Made by a program: the position numbers and the translations under genes
Assembly (NCBI GenBank): GCA_947476275.1
Contig: CANJPQ010000006.1
Coordinates: forward strand, 62,001-126,000
Length of the DNA stretch: 64,000 nt
Reading direction: 5' to 3'
DNA from: Fidelibacterota bacterium
Lineage (GTDB): Bacteria > Pseudomonadota > Alphaproteobacteria > Rhodospirillales > Rhodospirillaceae
Part shown: one piece after another, positions 33,939-42,403 of the stretch
Layout: each line of letters begins with the position of its first letter
How positions within the stretch are numbered: the first letter of the stretch is position 1
Notes under the pieces: model-generated
Seen by the model: only the letters and a program-made list of their open reading frames with translations
What the model was told of the DNA's origin: nothing
Database searches by the model: none

Positions 33939-34271
33939 CGTGGTCCCCCCGCTATGAAAATAAGCCCCAGCGCGCAAAACCTATAAGCTCAAGGGCTTAG
34001 GGGAGACAGCAAAGCGTCAACGCGTCTCACGGCGCGGACACATTGCATAAGGTCGCAGGCAACTGTGGCATCAGCGCAACGCCTGTCGGAGGCCGTTTGG
34101 ACCACCGCAGCGCGGGTTGAGCCCGGCTTACCGTCAAAGGATGATACATACCCTTTCGCACGCGACAGGTACGCGAACGCCAGGCCTTGGCCCGGATTGC
34201 GGGGTGAGGGGCAACTCCCGCGAAGCGTGCTTCGCTCTCCGGTTATAGTTGATCCGGTCGGAGAGGCACCC
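33939..34271. other. Divergent intergenic region between TonB receptor and GH3 genes
   Basis: This 333-base spacer has no supported gene. A frame running into the GH3 gene is open from 34065 but would place about 69 residues before the lipoprotein signal, so it is not used. I found no clear promoter boxes or operator palindromes. Promoters for both flanking genes must lie here. Confidence 0.5.
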
Positions 34272-36500
34272 ATGTCCCGTCACATCTCAATTTCGCTTGT
34301 GTGCGTTGCACTCTTGGCCGCCTGCGACGGAGGTCCGGAAAACAAGAACGTGTGGTCGGACAAGACCGCGCCGACGTTCAAGCACGTCGCCGGCTTGGTG
34401 GCCGACATGACGCACGAGGAGAAGATCACGCTCGTGCACGGCAGCTTTCCGAAGTTGATGCCGAACCGGCCCGCGGATGTGATCATCGCGGCGGGTCATG
34501 TGCCCGGCATCCCGCGCCTGGGCATTCCGCCGCTGCGCGAGACCGATGCCAGCCTGGGTGTATCGAACACCACAAACTCGCGCGTCGACGACGTCGCCAC
34601 CCCCCTGCCCTCCGGGCTGATGCTCGCCGCAACGTGGGACCCGCAGATCGCCTTCGCCGGCGGCGCCATGATCGGCAATGAAGCGCGCGCGAAGCGTTTC
34701 AACATGATGCTGGCCGGCGGCGTGAACCTGGGGCGCGAACTGCGCAATGGTCGCTTGTTCGAATACCTCGGCGAGGACCCGCTGCTGGCAGGTGCGCTGG
34801 CAGGGGAGCACGTGCGCGGAATCCAGAGCAACGGCATCCTGTCGACGATCAAGCATTTCGCCTTGAACGACCAGGAGACCGGCCGCCGGGTCTTGAACGT
34901 CAAGATCGATGAGGCGGCGGCGCGCGAGTCGGATCTGTTGGCCTTTCAGATCGCCATCGAACGCGGCAAGCCGGCATCGATCATGACCGCCTACAACCGC
35001 GTCCGCGGCGACTTCGCCAGCGAGAACGACTGGCTGCTGAACAAGGTGCTCAAAGGCGATTGGGGCTTTCGCGGTTGGGTGATGTCGGATTGGGGCAATG
35101 TGCACAGCGCGGCGAAGGCAGCGAATGCGGGGCTCGACCAGGAGTCCGGCGAAGAGGTGGATGTCATCTTCAACAAGCAGGTCTTCTTCAACGACCAGCT
35201 CAAAGCCGCGATCCAGAACAACGAGGTGTCGCAAGACCGCCTGAACGACATGGTGACGCGCTATCTCACCGCGCTCGTCGCCAGCGGCATCTACGATCGA
35301 CCCGAAGAAGGGCTGAAGGAGATCGACTACACCGCCAACGCCACCGTCGCGCAGCGCGAGGCGGAGCATGGGATCGTGCTGTTGCGAAACGAACGCAATG
35401 CGCTGCCGCTTAGCACGCCGAAGACCATCGCAATCATCGGCGGTCATGCGGACGTCGGTGTTCTGTCCGGCGGCGGATCGTCGCAGGTCCGTCCGGTCGG
35501 CGGACCAGCGTTGATCATCAAGGCAGCCGGTCCCGGTGCGAGCTTCGTGGAGCGGCTGTATCATCCGTCGTCGCCGCTGAAAGCGCTGCAAGCCGCATTC
35601 CCCGGCGCGACAATCACCTACAACGACGGCACGGACTTGATTTCGGCGACGGAACTCGCGAAGGGCGCGGACGCCGCCGTGGTGTTCGCTGAGGAATGGC
35701 GCGCGGAGGCACGCGATGCGGCTTCATTGTCGCTGCCCGACAATCAGGATGCGCTCATCGCTGCGGTCGCTGCCGTGAACAAGCAAACCGTCGTCGTGCT
35801 GGAGACTGGCGGGCCAGTGCTGATGCCGTGGCTGCACTCGGTTCAGGCCGTGCTCGCCGCCTGGTATCCGGGCGCGCGCGGCGGCGAGGCGATTGCGGGC
35901 GTGATCGCGGGCACCGTCAATCCCTCCGGCCGCCTGCCGATCACGTTCCCGGCCTCGGAGGCGCAACTACCACGGCCGGTGCTCGATGGCCTCGCGGCGG
36001 TGATGGCGAACACGGACAAGGATCACGACACCAGCAACGAGCAGGTGCCGTTCGAGGTCGACTACGACATCGAAGGTGCAGACGTGGGATACAAGTGGTT
36101 CGCATCCAAGAACCTGAAGCCGCTGTTCCCGTTCGGCTACGGCCTGTCCTACAACACCTTCGACTACGGCAACTTACGCGTCACCGGCGGCGAGACGGTT
36201 ACAGCGACGATTGAAGTGCGCAACATCGGCGCGCGCGCGGGCATCGCGACGCCGCAGTTCTACGCCATGCTGCCCGTGCGCGGCGCACCGACGGTCCGCC
36301 TGATCGGTTGGGAGCGCGTGGCCCTCGCGCCCGGCGAAAGCAAGGAGATCACTATCACCGCCGACCCACGCCTGCTTGCGGCGTTCGATGCAGGGTGGAA
36401 AATCGCCGCAGGCGATGTCGCGGTGTCCGTCGGGGAGTTCGCAGGCGACAGCAAACTCACGGCCTCCGCGACGCTCGCGGAACGGACGATCAAGCCTTAG
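34272..36500 (+). CDS. Glycoside hydrolase family 3 lipoprotein (beta-glucosidase-like)
   Basis: The 742-residue enzyme has the GH3 layout. The N-terminal barrel holds LPLRETDASLG-type substrate residues, STIKHFALNDQETGR (Lys194, His195) and the nucleophile Asp273 in VMSDWGNVH. The alpha/beta sandwich (about 380-600) has AAVVFAEEWRAEARD and PSGRLPITFP. A C-terminal fibronectin III-like domain ends the protein. A lipobox LLAAC places the mature Cys at 18, so it is anchored in the envelope. It cleaves terminal beta-linked sugars from glycosides. Divergent from a TonB receptor; the stop overlaps the convergent NAD(P)-binding gene by 11 bases. Confidence 0.9.
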   Translation: MSRHISISLVCVALLAACDGGPENKNVWSDKTAPTFKHVAGLVADMTHEEKITLVHGSFPKLMPNRPADVIIAAGHVPGIPRLGIPPLRETDASLGVSNTTNSRVDDVATPLPSGLMLAATWDPQIAFAGGAMIGNEARAKRFNMMLAGGVNLGRELRNGRLFEYLGEDPLLAGALAGEHVRGIQSNGILSTIKHFALNDQETGRRVLNVKIDEAAARESDLLAFQIAIERGKPASIMTAYNRVRGDFASENDWLLNKVLKGDWGFRGWVMSDWGNVHSAAKAANAGLDQESGEEVDVIFNKQVFFNDQLKAAIQNNEVSQDRLNDMVTRYLTALVASGIYDRPEEGLKEIDYTANATVAQREAEHGIVLLRNERNALPLSTPKTIAIIGGHADVGVLSGGGSSQVRPVGGPALIIKAAGPGASFVERLYHPSSPLKALQAAFPGATITYNDGTDLISATELAKGADAAVVFAEEWRAEARDAASLSLPDNQDALIAAVAAVNKQTVVVLETGGPVLMPWLHSVQAVLAAWYPGARGGEAIAGVIAGTVNPSGRLPITFPASEAQLPRPVLDGLAAVMANTDKDHDTSNEQVPFEVDYDIEGADVGYKWFASKNLKPLFPFGYGLSYNTFDYGNLRVTGGETVTATIEVRNIGARAGIATPQFYAMLPVRGAPTVRLIGWERVALAPGESKEITITADPRLLAAFDAGWKIAAGDVAVSVGEFAGDSKLTASATLAERTIKP

Positions 36501-37209
36501 GCAACGACGCGACGATCTTCTTCGCGTCCTCAACCGTGTGTTCGGCATCGAGCGGCGAGCCGGGCATGGCGAATTTGCTCATGGTCTTGCAGGCGCCGAT
36601 CATGACGGGCTCGAAGCCGATCTCACGGATCAGCGCCTCCGCGAGAGCAACTACGGCCTTATCGTCGCCGCAGATCGGTGCCGCCACCTTCTCGCTACGG
36701 GCGGCGAACTCGGGCAGCTTCTGCCAGTTGATCGCGTTGAACGCGCGCACCAGTTTGATGCCCGGCATGAGATTGGTGACATAGGGCCCCGGCCCGACAT
36801 CGCGTGCGATCGTGGCCGGTTCGCCGTCGCGCTGCGGATAGGGATTGCCGACGTCGATCACCAGTCGCTTCGCCGCCAAAGCCTTGCCGTGCTCCTTGGC
36901 CAGATCCGGTAGCGCGCTGTAGGGCAGCGTCAGGATGATGACGTCGCCGAACGCCACGGCATCGGCAACCGTGCCGGCGCGGGCCTTTGAACCGGCACCA
37001 TCGACCAACGCCTTCAGGTTCTCCGGATGGCGCGAGGAGAACATCACCTCATGCCCGGCCTTGGCCAGGAGGGTGCCGATGGGCGTGCCCATCCTCCCGG
37101 CCCCGACCATGCCGATCTTTGCCGGTGTGGCAGCGGCGAAGGCGGTGCGTGCGAAAACCGGCATCGCGCCGAGAAGCCCCAGAGCAAGACGACGCGATGC
37201 CTGTTTCAT
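36490..37209 (-). CDS. NADPH-dependent F420-reductase-like protein with a Tat-type leader
   Basis: The 239-residue protein combines a leader (KQASRRLALGLLGAMPVFARTAFAAA) with a Rossmann domain: IGMVGAGRMGTPIGTLLAKAGHEVMFSSR matches NADP-binding domains of F420-dependent NADP reductase and related proteins. The C-terminal part includes LVRAFNAINWQKL and the ending CGDDKAVVALAEALIREIGFEPVMIG. The leader has a twin-arginine pattern (SRRLALG), which is odd for an NADP-dependent enzyme: folding with cofactor before export is needed. It lies 10 bases after the dienelactone hydrolase gene on the same strand. Confidence 0.8.
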   Translation of the reverse strand: MKQASRRLALGLLGAMPVFARTAFAAATPAKIGMVGAGRMGTPIGTLLAKAGHEVMFSSRHPENLKALVDGAGSKARAGTVADAVAFGDVIILTLPYSALPDLAKEHGKALAAKRLVIDVGNPYPQRDGEPATIARDVGPGPYVTNLMPGIKLVRAFNAINWQKLPEFAARSEKVAAPICGDDKAVVALAEALIREIGFEPVMIGACKTMSKFAMPGSPLDAEHTVEDAKKIVASLPKA

Positions 37210-37219
37210 GACGCGGTCC

Positions 37220-38098
37220 TTACACCAGAGCTTTCTTCAGATGGACGAGCAGCCGTGCCCAGGCTTTCTCAGCCGCGTCTTCGTTGTAGACCGCGCTGCC
37301 GGGCACGCACCAACCGTGGTTGGCGCCGTCGTACACTTCAATCTCCGCCGCCAGCTTGGCCGCGGCGAACGCGCCCTTCAGCGTGTCCTTCACCATCGGC
37401 TCGCGCTTGTCGTCGTTGTCGGCGACGCAGATCAGGAAGTCGGCCTTCATCTTCGGGATGCTCAGATGCGGGCTGTCCGGCTTGTCGGTGGCGAGACCGC
37501 CGCCGTGGAACGAGCCCACCGCGCCGATGCGGCCCGGGATCGTGTAGGCCGTTTTCATGACCAGCGGACCGCCCATGCAATAGCCGGTGGTGCCGATCTT
37601 GGCGGTCTTCTTCACCGCCGCCTGGGTATCGAGCCATGCGACATAGGCCGCGGCATCGCGTTCGGCAGCACCCGGCGCTTGCAGCGGACCGGCAGCGGCC
37701 ATCGCTTGCGCGCGGCCTTCCGACTTCTGGAAATCGAAGTCCGGGCCGAAGGTCGGCGCCTTGCCCTGGCGATAGAACGGGTTCGGGCACAGCACCGCAT
37801 AGCCTTCACCAGCGAGACGCTTCGCCATGTCGCGGAACGCCGGCCGCAGGCCCATGATGTCGGTCCAGATCAGCACCGCGGGCGCGGGGCCGGACGTGGG
37901 GTGTACGAAGATCGCATCTGCATTGCCGTCGGGTGTCTTGATGGTGACGTCGTTCTCCTTCACCGCCACGGCGGCCTTCGCGCCGGTCGCGGCGATCAAG
38001 GCGGCGCCGAGCGCCAACGCGCCGAATTCACGGCGGCCGAGGTCATGGGTGAAGCAATCGTCGTCGCAGGTGATCTCGAAATTCTTTGGGTCGGTCAT
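37220..38098 (-). CDS. Dienelactone hydrolase family protein with a Tat-type leader
   Basis: This 292-residue protein is a dienelactone-hydrolase-type alpha/beta hydrolase with Cys as nucleophile: GTTGYCMGGPLV carries it. The acid and histidine sit in ICVADNDDKREP and DGANHGWCVPG. WTDIMGLRPAFRDMAKRLA is the family's N-terminal signature. The leader HDLGRREFGALALGAALIAATGAKAA fits a Tat signal, although 19 residues precede it. It would hydrolyse lactones or esters in the periplasm. First of two genes with the NADP-binding protein. Divergent from the FAD oxidoreductase gene. Confidence 0.87.
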   Translation of the reverse strand: MTDPKNFEITCDDDCFTHDLGRREFGALALGAALIAATGAKAAVAVKENDVTIKTPDGNADAIFVHPTSGPAPAVLIWTDIMGLRPAFRDMAKRLAGEGYAVLCPNPFYRQGKAPTFGPDFDFQKSEGRAQAMAAAGPLQAPGAAERDAAAYVAWLDTQAAVKKTAKIGTTGYCMGGPLVMKTAYTIPGRIGAVGSFHGGGLATDKPDSPHLSIPKMKADFLICVADNDDKREPMVKDTLKGAFAAAKLAAEIEVYDGANHGWCVPGSAVYNEDAAEKAWARLLVHLKKALV

Positions 38099-38250
38099 GG
38101 TGGGTCCTCCTCCCTAGGGGCGCGGTATCGGACCACATTCAGGGGGGACGCCGGAAGTGGCTTGTGCGTGATTTTCTGGGAATCATCCCTCTTTGAACAC
38201 CTTTCCGACAGGCCTAGAGTCACGGTTCCCGTCCCACACCGGAGCCGCCC

Positions 38251-39762
38251 ATGAGCACCCTCACCTTGTTGCGCCGCCGCTTTCTCCTTGGTGTCTCTTC
38301 GGCCGCCTTGGGCCTGGCCGCCGGCACGTCGCGCGCCGCATCCCTGCCGAAAGAGTGGGATGTGATCATCGTCGGCGGCGGGACGGCGGGTTTGCCGGCC
38401 GCGATCTTCTCCGCCCGGCGCGGCGCGCGTGTGCTGGTGATCGAGGCCTCCAAGCAGATCGGCGGCACGCTGTTCCTGTCCACCGGCCAGATGAGTGCGG
38501 CGGGCACGGAGATGCAGAAGCGCCAGAGCATCCAAGACACCCCGCAGATGCATTTCGACGACGTTATGCGCATCAGCCACAAGACCGCCGATCCGACGCT
38601 GGTGAAGCTCGCGGTCTTCAACGCGGCGCAGACCTTCGACTGGTTGACCGCAAATGGCCTGAAGCCATTGCCGGAGCATCCGGTGCTCGGCTTGGCCCAC
38701 GAACCTTACAGCGCGCGGCGCTACGCCTGGGGCAAGGACGGCGGCATGTCGATCCTGGAAGTGATCGAGCCGATGGCGCTGGCGGAGGAGAAGACCGGCC
38801 GCCTCACGATCCAGCGCGGCACCCGCGTGCGCGAACTGCTGACCAAGAACGGCACCGTCGTCGGCGTGCGCGCAGAGGACGACGGCGGCAAGATGGTGGA
38901 ATTCACCGGCCGCTCCGTGGTGCTGACCAGCGGCGGCTACGCTTCGAATCCGAAGATGTTCTACGAGCTGTCGGGTCACAAACAGTACGGCAATGCTTCG
39001 TACCCCTACAGCCAGGGCGACGGCTACACCATGGCGCTGGCGGTCGGCGCGTACACGCGCGGGGCGCAGAACTACGTGTGCGGCTCGCCGCGCATCATGG
39101 CGGAGGTCGACGAACCGTCGCCGCCGGACACGCGCTGGCAGACCTACCCGGAGCGCCGCGCGCCCTGGGAGATCCAGGTCAACGCCAACGGGAAACGCTA
39201 TCTGGCCGAAGACAATCTCAGCGTGGACGAACGCGAGCACCTGCTGACGAAACAGCCGGACATGCGCACGTGGCTGATCTTCGATCAGGCGATCTTCGAT
39301 AAAGCCCCGAAGGGGATCGAAGATTGGGATCAGGCGAAGATCGTGGAGGCCTTCAATCGTCATCCGATGTTCAAGAAGGCCGATACGCTGGCGGAGCTCG
39401 CCGCCAAGGCTGGCATAGATGCGACAAATCTGCAGGCAACGGTCGCGGCGTACAACGCGGGCCAGAAGAGCGGCAAGGATGAATTCGGCCGCAAGCACAT
39501 GCCGCTGCCGATCGCCAAGGGTCCGTTCTACTCCATTCGCCAGCAAGGCTTCTCCATCACCTCCGCCGTCGGCATCGCGGTGAACGACAAGCTGCAGGTC
39601 ATCCGCAAGGACGGCAGCGTGATCCCAGGCCTGTACGCCGCCGGCGAGATCCTCGGCTCCGGCCAGACCATGGGCAGCTCCGCCGTCGGCGGCATGATGG
39701 TGACGCCGGCGCTGACGTTCGGTCGCTTGCTGGGCCAGCAGCTGGTTCCCCTCAAATCCTAG
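38251..39762 (+). CDS. FAD-dependent oxidoreductase (fumarate reductase/ketosteroid dehydrogenase-like) with Tat leader
   Basis: The 503-residue flavoprotein has a Tat leader (LLRRRFLLGVSSAALGLAAG). An FAD-binding dinucleotide fold follows at WDVIIVGGGTAGLPAAIFSA, then VLVIEASKQIGGTLFLSTG. The C-terminal FAD segment GLYAAGEILGSGQTMGSSAVGGMMV is typical of flavocytochrome c fumarate reductase and 3-ketosteroid dehydrogenase relatives. It has no haem-binding motif, so electrons must go to a separate carrier. It is followed at 14 bases by a small exported COG4315 protein, a possible partner. Reaction (alkene reduction or ketone desaturation) undetermined. Confidence 0.87.
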   Translation: MSTLTLLRRRFLLGVSSAALGLAAGTSRAASLPKEWDVIIVGGGTAGLPAAIFSARRGARVLVIEASKQIGGTLFLSTGQMSAAGTEMQKRQSIQDTPQMHFDDVMRISHKTADPTLVKLAVFNAAQTFDWLTANGLKPLPEHPVLGLAHEPYSARRYAWGKDGGMSILEVIEPMALAEEKTGRLTIQRGTRVRELLTKNGTVVGVRAEDDGGKMVEFTGRSVVLTSGGYASNPKMFYELSGHKQYGNASYPYSQGDGYTMALAVGAYTRGAQNYVCGSPRIMAEVDEPSPPDTRWQTYPERRAPWEIQVNANGKRYLAEDNLSVDEREHLLTKQPDMRTWLIFDQAIFDKAPKGIEDWDQAKIVEAFNRHPMFKKADTLAELAAKAGIDATNLQATVAAYNAGQKSGKDEFGRKHMPLPIAKGPFYSIRQQGFSITSAVGIAVNDKLQVIRKDGSVIPGLYAAGEILGSGQTMGSSAVGGMMVTPALTFGRLLGQQLVPLKS

Positions 39763-39776
39763 AACGGGAGAGTCAC

Positions 39777-40184
39777 ATGCGCGCATATGCCCTCGCCGCA
39801 GTTGCGGCGCTGCTGATGCCTTCGCTCGTTCATGCGGCCGGTGCGCCCGCGAAAGAAGAGCATCCCGGCGAGGTCGCCCTGATGCAGGACGGCGATGCGT
39901 GGATGTACAAACACTTCCCCACGAACCTGCGGCTGTATGTATTCGACGGCGACAAGCCGGATGAATCGACGTGCTACCAGGCGTGCCGCGCCGTGTGGCC
40001 GCCGCTGCTTCCGCAGCAGACCAATCAAAAGGCGATGGGCGATTGGTCCCTGGTGAAGCGCACCGACGGCAGCGCGCAATGGGCCTACAAGCATCATCCG
40101 GTGTACGTGCGCTATCACGACAGCCCGGAACAGCCGGTCGGCAACGGCGCGGAAGACAACAAGTGGCACTTCCTGGAGCCGTAG
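39777..40184 (+). CDS. Exported COG4315-type repeat protein (single domain)
   Basis: The 135-residue protein has a signal peptide (MRAYALAAVAALLMPSLVHAAG) and a domain of the COG4315/lipoprotein_15 type. A beta strand MYKHFPTNLRLYVFDGDKP is followed by CYQACRAVWPPLLPQQ (two Cys likely disulfide), then WSLVKRTDGSAQWAYKHHPVYV. Function unknown; such domains bind or accept electrons in some contexts (not established). It lies between an exported flavoprotein and an exported amidase. A triple-domain relative is at 53987. Confidence 0.78.
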   Translation: MRAYALAAVAALLMPSLVHAAGAPAKEEHPGEVALMQDGDAWMYKHFPTNLRLYVFDGDKPDESTCYQACRAVWPPLLPQQTNQKAMGDWSLVKRTDGSAQWAYKHHPVYVRYHDSPEQPVGNGAEDNKWHFLEP

Positions 40185-40195
40185 GACTCCTCATC

Positions 40196-40216
40196 CCCCT
40201 CTCCTGTGGAGAGGGG
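40196..40216. repeat. GC-rich hairpin repeat (CCCCTCTCC-TGT-GGAGAGGGG)
   Basis: A perfect 9-bp stem with a 3-base loop lies between the COG4315 gene and the amidase gene. Variants of the same palindrome occur at 44060-44082 and 55092-55114. It could attenuate or separate transcription; a T run is absent. Confidence 0.55.
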
Positions 40217-40236
40217 TTCAAGATAACGGGGGACGA

Positions 40237-41898
40237 ATGAAGACGTATCTGACGTGTGCGGTCCTGTTCGCGTGGACAACCGCTGCGACCGCCGCTGACT
40301 TTAATGTGGTGGAAGCCACCATCCCGCAGATGCAGGCGGCGTTGAAGGATGGGCGCATCACATCGCACGATCTCGTGCTGCAGTATCTCGCGCGTATCGC
40401 GACGTATGAGAATGTGATCAACCCGACGATTGCAGTGAGCAAACAGGCCCTGGCGGAAGCCGATGCGCTGGATCGCGAGCGCGCCGCGGGCAAGGTGCGC
40501 GGGCCGCTGCACGGCATTCCGGTGGCGCTGAAGGACAACATCCACACCACCAGCATGCCGACGACCGCCGGCGCACTCGCGTTCGCCGGTTTGATCCCGC
40601 CCTACGAAGCGACGTTGACCACCAACCTGCGCGCCGCCGGCGCGATCATCATCGCCAAGACGGTACTGACCGAGATGGCGAACTGGATGGTGATCGGCAT
40701 GCCGAACAACTACTCCGCCGTCGGCGGCTTCAGCTTCAATCCCTATGACGCGCAGCGCGATCCGCGCCCGGGCCTGAACGATGGCCGCGGCGTGATGCAG
40801 ACCGGCAGTTCGTCCTCCGGCGGCGGCACGACGATGAGCCTGTGGGCCGCGAACGTCGGCACGGAAACCACGGTGTCGATCATCAATCCGTCGTCGAACG
40901 CGATGCTGGTGGGTATCAAGCCGACCCTGGGGCGGGTGAGCCGGTATGGCATCGTGCCGGTGAGCATGGATCAGGACACCGCAGGACCCATGACGCGCAG
41001 CGTGACCGACGCAGCGCTCATGCTTGGCGCGATGGAGGGCGCGTCCCCCGATCCGCACGACGATATGACCAAGCGCTGCACGCCGCCGGCGGGACGCGAC
41101 TACACGCAGTTCCTCAAAGGCGATGCCCTGAAGGGTGCGCGCATCGGCGTGCCGCGGGCCTACTTCATCGACTCCATGCTCGTGCCGGGCACGCCGAAGC
41201 CGAGCGACGCGATCCCCGACGACCAGAAGGCCGTGATGAACGAAGTGGTGGCGTTGCTGCGCGCGCAGGGCGCGACCGTGATCGACCCCGCCGATGTGCC
41301 GAGCGTGCTCGCGAAGGACCCGGCGAAGAACATGCTGGTGAAGGGATCGTGCACGGGCTCGGCGAACAGCCGGGATGGCAATTGCTCGATCGTGCTGAAG
41401 TACAGCTTCAAGCGCGACTTCAAGCTGTGGCTCGACAGCCTGGGTGCTGCGGCGCCATTCACCTCGCTGGCCGCATTCCGCCAGTGGAACACCGATCACG
41501 CGTCCATGGGCGCGCTGAAGTATCGCCAGGACACGCTGGATATGTCCGACGAGATGGACCTGGACAAGGATCGCGCGCGCTATGACGCGGATCGCGCGCA
41601 GGACCAGCGGCTGACGGGCGCGGAGGGTTTCGACAAGTTGTTCAAGCAGAAGAAGCTCGACGCCGTGATCTTCGCCGGAAGCCGCGGATCGAGCTTCCTT
41701 GCCAAGTCCGGCTATCCCACGGTGAGCGTGCCCTATGGGATGGTGGCGAACGGTACCGGGTATCCGCCCGGCTTCACACCGAAGCCCATGCCGATGGGCG
41801 TGGCATTCTCCGGACTGGCGTGCAGCGAGCCGCGACTTCTCGCCATCGCCTATGCCTTCGAGCAGGCCACCAAGAAGCGCCGGCCGCCGGAGCTGTAG
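40237..41898 (+). CDS. Exported amidase (amidase signature family)
   Basis: The 553-residue enzyme has a Sec signal peptide (MKTYLTCAVLFAWTTAATAA) and the amidase-signature fold. The triad is Lys99 in GIPVALKDNIHT, a cis-Ser in GSSSSGGG (191-194) and nucleophile Ser214 in TETTVSIINP. The usual gly-gly before this serine is Thr-Val, a small departure. Members cleave linear amides, including peptide amides and fatty amides. A family cofactor is not needed. It stands 52 bases after the COG4315 gene with a hairpin between, probably in the same transcription unit. Confidence 0.86.
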   Translation: MKTYLTCAVLFAWTTAATAADFNVVEATIPQMQAALKDGRITSHDLVLQYLARIATYENVINPTIAVSKQALAEADALDRERAAGKVRGPLHGIPVALKDNIHTTSMPTTAGALAFAGLIPPYEATLTTNLRAAGAIIIAKTVLTEMANWMVIGMPNNYSAVGGFSFNPYDAQRDPRPGLNDGRGVMQTGSSSSGGGTTMSLWAANVGTETTVSIINPSSNAMLVGIKPTLGRVSRYGIVPVSMDQDTAGPMTRSVTDAALMLGAMEGASPDPHDDMTKRCTPPAGRDYTQFLKGDALKGARIGVPRAYFIDSMLVPGTPKPSDAIPDDQKAVMNEVVALLRAQGATVIDPADVPSVLAKDPAKNMLVKGSCTGSANSRDGNCSIVLKYSFKRDFKLWLDSLGAAAPFTSLAAFRQWNTDHASMGALKYRQDTLDMSDEMDLDKDRARYDADRAQDQRLTGAEGFDKLFKQKKLDAVIFAGSRGSSFLAKSGYPTVSVPYGMVANGTGYPPGFTPKPMPMGVAFSGLACSEPRLLAIAYAFEQATKKRRPPEL

Positions 41899-41902
41899 GG
41901 GC

Positions 41903-42138
41903 TTTTTCGCGCGTTTTTACGCGCGAAATACGCGCGAAAATTTCCGGGCGCAGGCTTTGCCGAGCAAACACAACGGCTTGGCGAAATTTAGGCGCAGAAT
42001 ACGCGCAAATTTTTCGCCAACGTTTACCGCGTTTTATCGCGGCAAATACGCGGTGAGATTTCCGGGAATCCGCCTAAGCGACGAATGCGGCAGGGGTTTT
42101 ATCGACGCTCCCGCATTTTAACGCGGGCGAAGACGCGC
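41903..42138. repeat. Degenerate CGCG/AT-rich repeat cluster
   Basis: A 36-base unit at 41912-41947 (GTTTTTACGCGCGAAATACG...) recurs degenerate at 42031-42066 (GTTTTATCGCGGCAAATACG...), both ending TTTCCGGG. Shorter relatives lie near 41981-42016 and 42114-42138. The first unit overlaps a hairpin, with the 9-bp arms 41905-41913 and 41920-41928. Spacing is about 119 bases between the two clear units. The units share a T-run, then CGCG-x-AAATACGCG. Confidence 0.5.
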
Positions 42139-42270
42139 TGGGATCTTGCGCGCAACAAACCAGATTCACGTTGGCAAAGAGCAAGCATCACGCATACCGC
42201 CGGAACGGTGAGTCGTCAAAGCTCACGGTGTGTGCAGTTTTCGCAGAACGCGCCGTACCCCCAACCGCCC

Positions 42271-42370
42271 GTCATCCCGGCGAAGGCCGGGATCCACTCA
42301 TCAATGGGCACGGGCGCCATGTTCGGCTCTTGCGCCACGAGAGGTGGACCCCGGCCTTCGCCGGGGTGAC
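42271..42370. repeat. REP/MITE-like palindromic element
   Basis: Arms at 42271-42297 and 42344-42370 are inverted copies of a 27-base sequence (25 of 27 match), each with its own small palindrome CCGGCGAAGGCCGG. They flank a 46-base centre. This is a dispersed repeat type common in alphaproteobacterial chromosomes. It may be mobilised in trans or act as an attenuator. Confidence 0.75.
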
Positions 42371-42403
42371 AGCCTGAGTGTGGGGCGGCGGATGTGGAAC
42401 CTG

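Larger units (their letters stand above)
41899..42403. other. 505-bp intergenic region with two kinds of repeats
   Basis: No gene of believable quality is present. The left 230 bases are filled with degenerate, AT/CGCG-rich repeats (see next features), and 42271-42370 is a palindromic element. The base composition (short A/T runs alternating with CGCG) is unlike the flanks. The region separates the exported amidase from the SDR gene, whose stops converge. Confidence 0.6.

Noticed and set aside
34065-34271. N-terminal extension of the GH3 protein
   Set aside because: The extension precedes a clear lipoprotein signal (lipobox LLAAC), so initiation at 34272 is preferred.
38095-41499. Open minus-strand frame of 1134 codons
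   Set aside because: It lies opposite the FAD oxidoreductase, COG4315 and amidase genes, which all have recognisable motifs. The translation is low-complexity and rich in Arg, His and Ala, with no domain motif.
41903-42138. CRISPR-like array
   Set aside because: Repeats are too few, imperfect and unevenly spaced; no cas genes are present in the window.
42085-42377. Short plus-strand frames over the intergenic repeats
   Set aside because: They span palindromic elements, have no ribosome-binding site or domain, and are explained by the repeat sequence.
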